A DNA stretch of 64,000 nt from Aphidius gifuensis (taxonomy: Eukaryota > Arthropoda > Insecta > Hymenoptera > Braconidae): positions 3,782,001 through 3,846,000 of the forward strand of contig NC_057789.1 of assembly GCF_014905175.1 (NCBI RefSeq), written 5' to 3'. A model generated the notes under the pieces. That model saw nothing but the letters and a program-made list of their open reading frames with translations. It was not told where the DNA came from and did no database searches. The translations under genes were made by a program, and so were the position numbers. Shown piece after piece: positions 22,271 to 37,200 of this stretch. Within the stretch, counting starts at the first letter, position 1. Each line of letters starts with the position of its first letter.

Positions 22271-25200
22271 TTACATAGAATCTTCAAGTTCTTTTTGTTC
22301 GTAATATTGAATACGATCTTTAACAAATTCTTTTAATTTATATGGAAGATCATACATGTGTGATTTGTCTGTCCACATTTGAGTGATCCATCTTGGTAAA
22401 TAACTTTGATTTTTTTCATACATAAAACGTGAATCTATCATAATAATTGCACCCCAATCTTCACGATGTCTTATGCATCTTCCAAGTGCTTGATTAAGTG
22501 CTCTATAAGCAGTAACAGTATACCAGTCTTGTCCTTTGAGTAAATTTTTTCTAGATGCATATTTATCATTGTACAATAATTTACATTCAATTGCTGCATC
22601 TGTTCTAACTCCATATGGTATACCAATTGTTATAACAGCTCTTGCTTCATTATCACTAAAATCAATTCCTTCAGCAACTTTACCACGAAATACAGCAAAT
22701 AATAATGCACCTTTCTTTTGACAATCTTTACGATAATTATCCATAATTTCAGTCAATTCATCATTTGTTCTTGGTTCACTATATATTACTTTATGACTTG
22801 ATACTTTTTGCATGGCTTTTGTCAGCGACATTCGTTCAGTTATTTTAGTCATAACAGTGTATGATGAAAAAAAACATAATACACCATATGGTACTGTTTG
22901 ACAAACATCAATTATTGTTTGACCAACATCATCTTGAAATTTCCATGTTTGTACATTACTATAATTTGCTAATAAATCAGCACCATTTGGTCCTTTTGAT
23001 ATTGAACGAACATATACATTATCTTTTGGTGTAACATGATTTGTACTTATTGAATAAAATTTTGTTTGTAATTCACTTGCAAATGATGTTATTGGTGATA
23101 ATGTACCAGATGCAAGAATAACTGATCTTGCTGTTTCTGATATTGGTTTAAATACAACACCTGGATTTAAACAAAGAAATTCAATAACACGAAGTGTTTC
23201 TTTTTTCGTTGATACAAATTCATCATCATCAGCATATTTTGGACTATTCCATTCAACAATTTCTTTAACATAAACAACATAATCAGCTGCATTTACTGAT
23301 GTTACAGACATTAAACCAAATACAAATCTTTCAATGATACGTATTATACCACCTGATACACTTGGTTTAAAACCACTTTTTGGATCACGCATACTTTCTT
23401 TAGCATCTTTAGCATGTTCACATGCATCTTTACAATGATTTATAAAACTTTTTATTGTTTCAGTGCTCATTTTATTAACATGCATAACTTGTACAAGTTC
23501 TGGTCCAGTCCAATATTTACTAACTGGTGTTGAACTATTTACTTTTGTTTTTAAATCAACAAGCTTTAAAAAGTTCATAAATACTTGACAAAATTTAACA
23601 ATTTCAGGTACAAATTGTGGACATGGCTCTGTGATAAAATGTTTATTTTCATCTTTAAAATTTTTAGCAAATGTATCCAAGTCTTGAATGATATCAGTTA
23701 ATTCATTTATTTTTATAACTGCACTTCCAGAATTACGACAAATATCTTCAATATTATGTGCTTCATCTAATATAATAACATTATCTTTTAATGTTATTGA
23801 CATACTTTGACGTATTGATGGATCAATAAGATAATTATAAGGACAAAAAATTATATCGGAAAATTGCATTAAATCTCTTGCTGCAAAGTATGGACAACAA
23901 CCATTATCTTTACCAACTGTAACTAAATCTTCAATATCAAATGGTGTCTCAAGACCTACTTTATCAAAATCTTGATGACTTGATAGTGGACGACTGCTCG
24001 GATCAGATGCATAAAATGGACAACCCTTCTTTTTTATTGGATCAAGTAAATCATTACAAAATTCAGTCTTATTTTTTTTTGTTTCTTGAATACAAGTAAA
24101 GTCTCGACTGCTAAGTATTGTCATTCTGTAATAATCGAAAATCAATTAGTAAAATTATGAAGATTATTTAAATTATAAAAAAAACTTACTTGACATTTCT
24201 GTAAGCTGTTCTTTTCAATTCTTTAACGACCTGCGTTATTTGCCTGTGTGTTCTTGATCCATAAAAAATTTTTGCTGGTCTAAAAAATAAATAAATATAA
24301 ACAATAATTTAATAAAAGCAAAAATAAATTATTTTTAAACAACATACCTATCAGGAGGCAATACTGATGGATCGATTGATTGTTGACCATTTTTTTTCTC
24401 TACATTTTCATCATAATCAGCCATACTGAGTTCTAAAAATAATTTTAATAATTTAAAAAAAATTTATAACAAAGTTTTATTAAGATAAAAAAAAATTTAC
24501 CAAGTTCTTGTCTAACACTGTCTCTGTATTCTTTGAGTTGTCGTTGATAATTAACTGAAAAAATAAAATCATAAAAAAGCCATTAATAACAAGAACGAAA
24601 AATGGGAAAAAAATAAATATTATAAATAATAATTTATTGTTAAACTTTTTGAGTAAGAAAAATAAAAAGAAAAAAAAAAGGATAATGCTATTGTTTGGAA
24701 AAATAAATGTGGAGTATCACCAACTGCTGATCCATTTATTGGGACAATTACAAGAGAAACGATTGAAATCATAGAAATAAAAATAAAAAAAAAAAAAAAA
24801 GGTTTAAAATTTCATTGGATCCAAAGAATCTCACGTAGAGTGACACGAGCGTCAAAACACACTTGAGGTAGATTGAATGGACAGTTATGTACCGAATAAT
24901 CCATTGAGCAATATCAATGACAACTGGCAAAGAGACCCAAGGGCCTAATCCCCAAAAGTAGTGGCCCATCAAGCTCAATTTCTTTTCTTCATGTCTTTCT
25001 CATGATAAACGTAACGCGTCGGGCGTCTGTCTCTTCAATCATTTGAAAAATAAAATATCTTAACCCTTTTTCTTTATGTTTATTTTTTCTTTTTATATTA
25101 TGTTTTTTTATTTATTTATTTAATAAAAGTACATAATATAGCAGAGATGCTGGCGTGTGCCTTGAATCATTTTTTTATTTTATTTATTTTTTCATATTCC

Positions 25201-28200
25201 AAGACCAAAGTCAGACAAGCCCATGAAACATCCTCAATGACGCGTACTACCGTTTAAACGTTTGTGCTTTCTATTTGTCTATAATCGGATTTTGAGTGGG
25301 ATGAGTGAGCACAAAGTATCCATCTGTATGTCAGAGTTAAATGATGTTATATATCACTCGATTGTTGTTTCTAGTTCAAGGAGGTTTATTTTCCGCAAGT
25401 AAATACATCAACAATAATATATACTTTGATTAATCAATTGTTCTGTTTTTTATAAAAAATATTTATTATCATTTATCAGCTTTTGTCATGTTATTTTTCG
25501 TCTACAACAATTGTACTAGTTTTTTTTTTAAATTTTTATAATAAAAGGTTTCTTTATTCAATTTGGACATTGAACATAAACTCACTTTAATGAGTAACAA
25601 TTTATATTAAATATTAAATTACATGCTGTAATCTTAATAATACTGAATATGTTTTATTAATTTTAATATTTATATATTGTTGTCAATCATGATAATGTCA
25701 AGTTAAACATATTGATGATATAAAATTAATAAAACTATGTCAACAACAATTTTAAATAATTAATTTTCATCATTTTATATTAAAACTGGATAAAACTAGT
25801 AATTTTTATTTTTTCTTTTCATTTCTATGAAAATATTATTATCTTTCTCCGCATGTGACTCTTTTGATCAAAGAAAATATATTTGAATGACATAAATATT
25901 TAATTAATTTGTTGAACCCCTTTTTTATATTCACCTTTGAGCTGTGTGTAGAAAAAATGAGAACATCTCATCAATAAAAATAAAAGCAAAAAATAAATAA
26001 ATATAAATAATGGATGTTGTTTAATATATGCACACATGTGTTCATAAGAGTTTAAAGTGCAGCTTTGGGTTGTTCAGTATGAGTTGATGATATTGCTAGA
26101 GTAAAAATAGAATGATTTAAAAAGGGTGTGGACAAAGTGACCTATGTTTGAAAATAAAATTGAAAAAGATGACAGACAAAATGATTAAGATACGAAGAGA
26201 ATTTTTTTTATATTTTTTTTTTGTTAGCATCAGAATGAACATAGCCAATCAGAGTACGAACATTGAGGGTGTCAGTTGCCAGGCAACCAAATACACCCGA
26301 CACACCCGAGGGGAGAAAACCCCCTTTGGGGAAAACTCATCCCGTCAGATACAGTCAGCTACGAAAGTTATCGCACCCTCGAGAGAACTCAAGATTAAAC
26401 CACCTGACCTCAGCTATCATTTTCTTTTTTTTTTTTTTTTTTGTTTTTTTTTCTTTTTTATATTTTATTTTTCGTTATTATATTAATTTTTTTTTAGTTT
26501 TACTTTAATAATTTCTTTTAAATAACTTTTAGTATTATTTTTAAGTTTTTTTATTTATTTATTTATTAATATAAAAGTTTGTTTGTGGTATTAATTTATT
26601 TTGTGGATGATTATGATTTAGCTGAATTAATTTATTTGATTTTTATAGCTTGTTTCAACAATTACAATAAATTTTATTCATAGACTGTTTGTAGCAATCA
26701 AAATGCTTTTCATATACAAAGGAAACAACAAGCTTTTCAAGTATGTAATTAAATACAATACAGCTCATTTGTCTTCCATCTTGTGTAACACAAAACCACA
26801 ATGAACTTGAAAATGAACTTTAATTTTTTATTGGATTCAAGAAACACTGTATTTATATTTTCATAATTATTATTAAATGATTAATATTTGTTTCTTCATT
26901 ATATATAGAAAATAAAACATGAAAAATTATATTCAAATAATATTGATAAAAACAAAATTAAATGCTTTCAAATAAAGACTATGTAAAAAATATATAATAA
27001 TATTAATTTTTCTATTTTACGTAAAATATAATATGAAAAAAAAAAAAAATCAAGTAGTACAAGTAGATGACTGTGGTTTAAATAAGCTTAACGAAGTTCC
27101 ATTAGACACTGGGGTATTATAAAAAGTTGAATAAAAGCACTATAGTATATACTCAAAAACCCATTGACATTGACTGCATAAACAGATAATAATAATAATA
27201 ATATTAATAAAACTTTTTTAGCAAGAAATAAAGAGCAATTTTCTCATCATGCATATTAAATATAAATAAAAATAAATAAACTAAAACAAAGTTAAGTAAA
27301 AAAAAAAAAAAAAAGAAGAAATAAAAAATGTTTGAGTATTAAATGAGTGAGTACAAGTCAAGAAAAGTAAAACTCTAATTATATTCACAAATGAAAAGAC
27401 ACTGATAAAAAATAGCAAAATGATGAGAAAAAAAAAAAATAAATAAAATAAAATAAATAATAAAAAGAAAGAAAAATTTAGTGAGTTATTTTTTTTCATT
27501 TACATTGAGGTAGTATTTTTTATCATTAAGGGTAGTATTTCTTTTTTTTTCAAAGGGTGTTTGCATTAGTTTAAAAATTGATAAATATTTTAAAAATAAT
27601 AGAGACAAATAAAATAATAATAATAGTAATAAATAAAGTTCATAGTTGTACAAAGAGAGAGAGAGAGCAAGAGAATGATGAGGTGGATTGACTGGGTGTT
27701 ATTGACATGATGGTGTCGAGTCGGCCATCTTGGGGTGCCCTATAAGTATAAGAGAGAAAGATATATATAGTTGAGTATTGCAAGCTCAACTCGAGTAAAT
27801 CGAGACAAGAGAATCCCTGGAGAAGAAAGAGAGATAGTTATCAAAAGATAAATGTAATGAAAAAAGAGAATGAATGAATGGATGAATATATACTGGCAAA
27901 AGGGAGGTGGCAAAAAGTTCCCTTTGCGTGTGACACTCATTTCTATGCAGGGGTTGGTTAAAATAAGGGAAGAAAAAAGAGAGAGAGAGAGAGAAAGTGA
28001 GAGGAGAAAAGGGGGGTCACCAACCTAACCTGGTCCGACACCGCCCTGGGCTATCCATGTATATACAAAACCAAGCCCCAACTACATGCCAATGCAACAC
28101 AAGAGGAGAAGAGAGTATATATATTCCCAGGGGGGTTATAGTTGCTCTGGGGTTGTCATGGTAACTTCAACCCCATTGCCCAACCCCTGTGGCCTCCAGG

Positions 28201-31200
28201 CGCCAATTCGTCTTTACGTTTTCACGTACGTTGAATTCTGACTTTACTATCTGTCTTTTTTATCATCAAAAAAAATATATATGACAAATATACATTTATA
28301 TTTTGTTTTAATAATAGATATACATGCGTGTGTTTGTGTGGATATTGTTTTATATTTTTATAAAAGATTTATTATGATGAAATGTCTCAGGCAGATGCTG
28401 AGAATATTAGAAAATTTTAATACAATGTTAACATTTAAATACATTCTCAATTTTTTGCGCTCTAATGAATTGGAATATGTTACGCAATATTATTTTGTTA
28501 CGTATGACTGCATCCCTTATTTGGATTATGAATCGTATCAACAATGGGTGCGGAAAACCGGAAATTTCATATTTCATATACTTGGTCTTTGTATGTACTT
28601 ATGTGTATCTAATTTTTTTTTTCTTCTTTTTATCTTTATATAAAATATACAAGAAAAATATTTTATTTTTATTATGTGTGATAATAATGTGCTTTTTTAT
28701 ATTATTTTTTTTGTAAATTTTTATATTTATTTTATTATGAATTTTATGAGTTTATTTTTTTTATTATTTATCTGAGCATAAATCATTTGAAATAATATTT
28801 ATTATTTTTAAATGAAATTTTATTTTTTCCTTCTTTCAAATGAAAGTGTATTTTCTTTCACCAACTCAAGTTTATAAAACTAATTTAATAAACTCTTAAA
28901 AATGAAAAAAAAAAAAAAAAACTGTTTGTATTATTTATAAAATATAAATATATTTTTTTTATTATTCAACACTTGAAATAACTTTTTGGCAGCTCAATAT
29001 TTCCGTTATTCCAAAGGCGTATATAATTTTTTTTTTTTCTTTATAAAACGATTGGATTTGCTTTATTGAAAGGTTTCACATTATGCATCCCAGTAGTGTG
29101 CAAGTAAAAAAAAAAAAAAATGAAATAGAGCAATAGTGAGACAGAAAGAATAAAAATGAAAAAAAAAAATAATAAAACGTATTATATTTTATAACGAAGA
29201 TTATAGGGCTGTCAGAGGGCTAATAACTGGTCTAGGTATATTTCTGATGAATCACGATCAACACATAATATAACATACACATGTTGATACGCCAAAAAAT
29301 AAAAATGAAGAAAGGTGTTCTCAGTTTCTTTACAAAATACCGCATTAAATACTAATCGTAATGCTGAATACAATTCGCCTTTTTCTCATTTCTTATATTT
29401 CGATGTGTACACATAATAGTATACCGATTTCGTTGCTAATGTGTAATGCGGTATCATCAAAGGGTACTTGATTCAACAAGCCGACAAACATAAATATTCA
29501 TCTTAAATGCACCAAAAAACAAAAAAAAAAAAAATATTAAAAAGCAAAAAAATGAATGAAAAACAAAAAACGAAATATGATTTAATAATTTTTTTTTTAT
29601 CAGGATTAAAATACAATAGATAAGCTTTTGAATATTATTTTCAACTATTCTCATTACTTGATTAATTTTTATTTAATAATATTATTGTAATGGCGGATTA
29701 TTTTATGGTAAAAAAAATAAAAAATATATGATTCTTTGTTGTGTGAATATATGGTAAAAAAGGGGGATGAAAAATTTAAGCGAATGAGCAGAAAATAAAA
29801 GAGGGATAAAATATGATGAGTTGGAAAAAAAAAAAATATATACCTATATAATATATTTATTATCCTCCCCATATATATTTTTCAACTGATACCCTGCTTA
29901 TTTATTTCTCGTGGGAGTTTTGACGATACGAGTTTTAGGTATCCCTTTGGGACTTTCGTATAAATATATGCTGTTGGGTTATCATCATCCCTCGTGAGAT
30001 TTACTAATGAAACTGTTCTTGCCACCCTTGTATCAGCAAGCTTATCACTTATCCCTACCCCCTTTCTCTTCGAACACACGTCCATCATCAACCACATCAA
30101 AGTTCTCACTAAATTCAATATTTAAAAATATTTTTTGAAATAGAAAAAATTCAAAATGGAAGCAATTAATAGAAGCTGTATAAAATTTATAAATAAATTG
30201 ACTTTTAATACCGAATAAAATTAATTAATTTTATTTTTTTACTTGGAAATTTAATTATTTAAAAAAAAATAAAAAAGATGTAAAAAATGAAAATTTTAAG
30301 ACAGCGATAATGTATGTTATGTTGACGATAAAAACAATAGAAAATATAAATTTAAAAAGAATGATTTTGTTGTAATTTTAAAGCAATTGCGGTCTCTATT
30401 TGCAAATGGCACGTGCACGCCGTTAAAAGGTTCTTTTCGTAAAGTTTTGACATGGTTAGAGTAGTCTCTCTCTTATTTTCTGTTGTAATATAAAATCATA
30501 AACAAACCCGCCACACAGATGAATTGTAAAAGCGGAAACCGGCTGTCGAGATACGGATCTGACCAATCATAAAGCCGCACATATAATGGCCGGCGCTTCC
30601 GCGCGGTTTGCTCTCACACACGTTTATATATTTTGCCCTCATCCACTTCAGGTCACCCTTTTTTTTTTTGGATGGGATCTCTTCATCCAGTAGTACTTCA
30701 TGTACCAAATAAATATATATACCATCATCCCTCACAAAATTAAAATAATAATACTAATTTTACAAAAACAAAAAATGAAAAAAATAATATATAAATAATA
30801 TATAAAAAAAAACAACAAGGGCGGAAATTATAGTCAGGTTCGTTATGCTTATTAATTGACTGACGTTTCCGTCATATTATTGTACGATGAATCGGGTCTA
30901 CCGCACAGTTGGAACCTCCAAGCTATAAACGTATATTAATATTGTTATGACTTGTTTTCACTTTGTGTGATATACCGACTGTTTATTACAGCGTATTCAT
31001 TCACAGGGTGAATTTTTTACTCAATTGTTAATACTCAATTTTTAATTTATTATATAAATAATTATAAATATTTTTTATTTTAAATATTTGTAGCTCAACT
31101 ATCTCTGTTAGAATTATTTTTATTTTTTTTTTCAATTTTTAATTATCATATATATGTAATTTATTGTTCGAAATATAAATTTGTAATAATTTCTGGATTA

Positions 31201-34200
31201 TATATGAAAAAGATTTCATTGTTTTTATTTTTAAATGTTTCAAGTTAATTATCTTTTGTAATTGTTGAAAAATATGCTGTTGTGAAAAATGAAAAAAATT
31301 ATGTATTTTTGTATTTTTTTAATTAAAAATTTTAAGAGATAAGAACAATGCTAAATACGATGCATGATACAAGTACTAAAAGCTACGAAGAAAAATAAAA
31401 AATGATTATCTCAAATGAAGATTGAATGAATTTTATAAAACACATAATGCTGGAAAAAAAAAATGAAAACTTTTATATATAAAGAAAGGAAAAAGTATGA
31501 ACGAAATAAAAAAAAAAAAAAAAAAAATGGGAGAGGTATTCAGAATATTTTTCAGGATAATTATACGCAAAGACTCTAATTACCGTACAGTGGTGCACCT
31601 CGGTTGTACTAACTGCAGGGTAGATATATATTTTTTTTCTTATTTTATATTTTATATTTTTTTTTTTTCATCCCCTATCTATTCTCTTGAGCTGGATCAT
31701 CCTCAACGAGAGATGAGAACTGCAAAAATATGCTTCAAAGAGGATCGTCAAGAGAAAAAAAAGGAGATAAAAATATATAGCTGAACAAAAAAAAAAAAAA
31801 CAAAACAAATCAAAAATGTAAAAAAAAAAAAAAAAAAAAAGTCGGAAATGGAGCGAGTTTTAAGGACTAGGACTTTATAAATAGCTTTAAGTATTTTAAT
31901 AAAAAATTCTTGAAGATGATAAAGATTGCTTTTATCACTGCAGTTTATAGAAACCTTTTTTTTTTTTTTTTTGAATTATGAATATTATTAGGGAAAATTA
32001 TGAACAAAAACTTGGCAATTTTATTCAGACAAATTTTATTTATCTTAAAAAATGCCACTTGAAATTAATTTATATGAAAAAAAATTATATACGTATATTT
32101 ATTTCCACAATAATTGATTGAAATAATTTTTTTTTTTAAAAGCCAATTAATATATATCCACTTGATTCAAGCATCATCAGCTTGAACTGTTTTTTAAAAC
32201 TATGCATTATGAGATTTGCAATAAAAAGAAATGGGAAAATGTAAAACAAGACAAAAATAAATTAGCGAATAATTTTTTTTTTTTCCAACCAATTGAAATT
32301 TAAAAAAAAAAAAAAAATCATCCCCTTATTTTGTGTATTTTCATGCGTCTTTTACGCACGAAAAAGCTCGCTAAATTTGCATAGAGAGTGAAAAATATAA
32401 AAAGGGATGAAAAAAATGTTAAATAAAAATGTTTAAAAGGACAAAAAGAAAAAAATAAATAAATAAAAAATAAAGTGAATATAGAAGCAATGGCGTCCTT
32501 GTAAAAGCTGCATCATGATTGGTTCTCAACGGGGGGAAATAAAACACGTATTTTGCCACTACTACCCTTCGTATTCAGCTCTTGTTGTCATTTTAATTTC
32601 AAAGTTCTCTCCCTTTAGGGCAGAACCGATGATGGGGCAGGACGATGAAGGGCTTGTACTCTGTATTTGTCGTATGACTGAATTTTATCCCTTTGAGATT
32701 TCTTTCTACCCTCTACTCCATCAATATACAACAACTAAAACTTTTACAGAAAATAAAATATAAAATTCAATTCACATATTCAACATTGTATATTTGTATT
32801 TACCCATTGACAATTTATCGCTATTTTTTTAATGAATTTTTTTCTTGAAATTTTTTCAATCAATTACTCAAGATTTTAGCTCTATTTTTTTAATTAAAAT
32901 TATTTATGTTATTTATTTTTTTAAATGACATATTTTAGTGTTGAAAATAAATAAATAAATAAAAAATTATTCAATACAAATAAAACTTTGTATAAAAGAT
33001 ATAATCTTGATGAAAAATAAAATTAAAAAATAAAAATATTTATGATACTATGCAAAAAAAAAAAAAACATTTGCATCCCCTATTTTTCAGTAAAAAATAT
33101 ATATAATCCTCATGTCTGAAGATGGCGCAATGATAAGTACTGCTCTTTTTTAAATTCTATACAAACAACATGCCATTTTTCTTGTAAAAAATTGACATTC
33201 AGCAAAAAATAAAATAAAAGAAAAAAAAAAATATATTCACAACGACGAAATGGCGTCATGGATTATTCTCTCAGTTCGATAATATCTCTGGTACAATAAG
33301 AAGAAGCATAAAAAATGTGAAAGATAAGAGTAGAATTGAAAAAAAAAGCAAAAAAAAAAAATAAAATTCGAAATGGGCGACGACGACGAATAGAATGAAT
33401 GAGAAGAGACGAGTGTATGTGCACAGAGAAAAGATAGATCTCGAGAGTGAAAAAGGCTCGTTCGACGTTATCATGGCAAGCACACAGAGGGTTCAGGAGG
33501 AATATAAAATAGGGGGAAGAGGAGGATATAAAGGTTATACCACCATATTTTATGAGGGGTTGAATATTGCATCGTCAGAGAAGAGCAATCTACTGGCTGC
33601 GTGTGACAGCCATTTTAATTTTCACTCATTTTTACCATTTCTCTTCAAAAAAAAAAAAAATAATAGTCAAAGAAATATATATCATTTTTTTTCATTTCAA
33701 TTATAGATGACATATCGTACTCATCCTGGATATATTTTTTTTCTATTATTATTATCTATTCTTTTTACCCCATGTAGGTCTTTCAAAATAAAAAAAAAAT
33801 GTTCAATGCACACATATAGACACTCGACATGTACGCAGAATAAAACTACCGCAAAAGAAAAAAAAAAATATATATATTTGAGTGCCTCTATCTCATCCGT
33901 CACATTTACAATCAAATAAAAGCCAACCCACCCTGGTGTGCGCTCCAATTTTCAACCCCCTCACTTGCCTGCTGGATAACTGACAGCATTTAATTTCAGG
34001 ATAAGCTTCGGGTGGTAACGGCCGTTGCACATATTGTCTCTCGCAATGGGGAATATATACGACGCATATTTAAAAAAAGAAAATAATTCTTTGTCTTGAC
34101 TTGGTTTTTATTTTTTATTATGATTTTTTTTTTTCATTAAAACACGCCTCTCTTCTCTAGTTTCTACCAGAGAAATGGAGTAATAACTGGCTATATGAAA

Positions 34201-37200
34201 TGAGGAAGCTAGGGACTTGAAAAGAATGCTGAGACATGGATGCACAAGTGTGTTTCATGATACAAAAAAAAAAATAAATAAAAAAACTTGGAAAAGAAAA
34301 GAAGCAAAATAACCAGGAAAAAAAGAAAAAAAAAAAAACAGACCAGTAGTTATTACTGTTATTAGTATTTGCTTTTTTACTTTTTTTTTTTTTTTGTTCA
34401 TCTCGAAGGTTTTAAATTCTTTTCATCTAAAAATCTCAGTACAGCAGTAAGAAGCCACTCAACCTCTGGGTATATGAAGAAAAAGCCACTCGATCATTCA
34501 ATCCTTTATCATTTTTTTTTTCATTTTCATTATTTATTAAATAAATGTAAAGCAAAAAATTATGTCAACCATGAAAAATATATAAAAAAAAAAAAAATTA
34601 AATAACCAACAATTGTTCATTATTATTTTAATTTTTTTTTTCTTATTTTAATTTAGATTTAAGATATTAATTTTAAAAAAGAAAATTTATATAAAAGCTG
34701 AGGGTGAATGTATATAGTTATTATGTTATCATTGGAAAGAGAGCAGCCATCGGGACTCTTATCACTCCAGGCTTACCCTCTTTAAGTTCTTATAATACTG
34801 ACAGCAAGTCGCTCACCAGGGGCGTCTAATAATGTCGCCAGTCAGGCATTCTATCAACCCTCCAACTCATTTTCTTTTTTTTCTTTTTTGCTGATGTACA
34901 TTGAAGCTTACTCGGTGTGTATCGTTACACCCTTCTTCATCCTCCATCATGACTCTCATCTTATTTCATCCCTATATCTATATCACCTCCAGGCACATCT
35001 TCTCACCCTCTTCATGTAACTTCAATCTGTCTTTCTTTTTCTCTTGCTATATCCATCAACCACTGGCATATATACACAACCGACAAAATGAGCCTCGATT
35101 CGTCTATCTTCCTTTCTTACTCATCTACTTTTCATCATCATCATCATCATGCTTGTACAGTCCTTATTCTACATCTCAACCCTCAAGCATATTCACTATA
35201 TACTACGGGAGATAGTTTTCTATCAAGTCTCTATTTTCATCGCCAACTAAAGTCTCTGCATATTATACTACATATTCATGATAATAAACTTCAATTTGGC
35301 TACACAGAATATCTTGTTGCACACATCAAAAATATACTCGTGATGTGCGTTTTTTCTTTTTCTTTTTTTTGAATTTTGAGGGTTTATTTTTTAAAGAAAA
35401 GTTGTTTTGTACACTTTATGTAAAAAACTTTATTGCTATGAGCAAAAAATAAATAAAAAAATGACTTCATCAGTCTTTGAAGTTGAAACTTTGAAAATGC
35501 AAAGTTCTTGGAAGATAAAAAAAATAAAAATTTTGTCTGATGTTTAAATTTGACGTGTAATTTAAGAAAAAAAAATAATTCAAAATAAAAAATTTACTCT
35601 AAATTTTCAGTTTAATATTTATTGATTGACATTAATAAATTTTAAAATGAAAAAATTAATAAATTGTGTTTATAATAAATATATAAAAAAAAAAAAATCC
35701 ATGAGAAATATATGAATTCAATTTAAATCTTTTAAACAAATGTAAAATCTTGCATTTATCAAGATTAAAAATTAAGATAAATAATAATTGTGAAATATAA
35801 TTTGCAATGAAATAATTCATCAAAAATTACTCTCTGAATTTATTTATACTATCAACAATTAATTTTATTCAACGAATTACAAATAAAAATCTCAACTTTA
35901 TCATAATCGTTTGTACAAATGTCTCACGATAAAAATCTCAAGGATATTATATTATTTTTTTCACATCAGACACGTGTCCACTTGTACAAATTAAAAATAC
36001 ACAACTGATTGACTTGACATAAGTGAATATCATTCAATAAAATCAACATGTTCCCACAAATAAAATCAGCACAAAAAAAAAATCAAAAAATAAAATGAAT
36101 ATCAACAAAATACATAAATAAAAATATATAACAAAAAAATAAAAATAAAATAACAACAACAACAATACCAAAGCAGTAAACTAAAAAATGAAAATTCATG
36201 ATAACAAAACTAAATAAAAAAAAAATAAAATAATAATGAAAATTGTAAATAAAATGAAAAATAAATAAATACATTTTCTGAAATGTACATAACCAAATTG
36301 CATCACCCGTTATAAATATATCTGTATATATATATATTATTTGAATTTATGGTGCGGGAAATATTCTGTGCCAATATGACGTAGAGGGCTTGTTCACAGC
36401 GAGGGTGGTGAGTAACCATGGTAACCATAGCACCCACGAGTGTCGGCTTCAACGCCACCCAAATCCCTCATCTCCCTCATCTTGTACTTCCCTCTTTGCT
36501 TCACTTACTCACTCACTATTTTATATGTGTATGTGTGTGTTGTTCTTGATCATACACTGCAGTATTGTTGCTCTTCATCCCCCAACAATTTCTATTCTTT
36601 TCAGTAGCTAACTCAACATAGATACACACATACACTCTATCAGAAGCAATAGGGTATACAGAAGATAAAGAGAGATAGAAATAAAGAAAATCAACCCCTA
36701 AATTATTTTCCATCCACATTGTATGGATATATATGTGTGTTTCTTTGTTAAATTCGTAGCTATTTTGTATAATTTCTCTCGTATCTTTTAGAGTGATATA
36801 GAGGGATAGAAATAGAGAGCAGCAAAGGGGGTGTTCGATACAACCAACCACCCATTCCCATAACTATGTATTTCGACAAGGGCCGAGAGGGTGTCTACGC
36901 CTCCACGATCAATATGGTGGACACAGACGCATGTACTCTCTCTCTTTCTCTTTCTCTCTTTAACCACTATAAACTGATTAAACGAGATGGCTCTTTACAA
37001 GAGACACACACATATTGACAACAATTTTAACTTGGATTTTTTTTTGTCAACTTTATTATTTGTTGGGTAATTTAATGTTATTAATATACTTTATTTTTTA
37101 TATTATTTATTAATTTTTATATATTATAAATATTACTATTATTTTTTGTTTAATTTTTTTGATTTTTTCTCATTAATAATTCATGTCTCCACGTATATTG

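Noticed and set aside
24769..24978. 69-codon minus-strand frame near the 3' end of the giant intron
   Set aside because: Locally GC-richer and on the BRIP1 strand, but it has no matching donor in phase and no helicase similarity; left as noncoding.
33395..33706. 103-codon plus-strand frame
   Set aside because: Protein-like composition at first sight, but GA-rich DNA explains the Glu/Lys/Arg; no family is recognised and it runs into an A tract.
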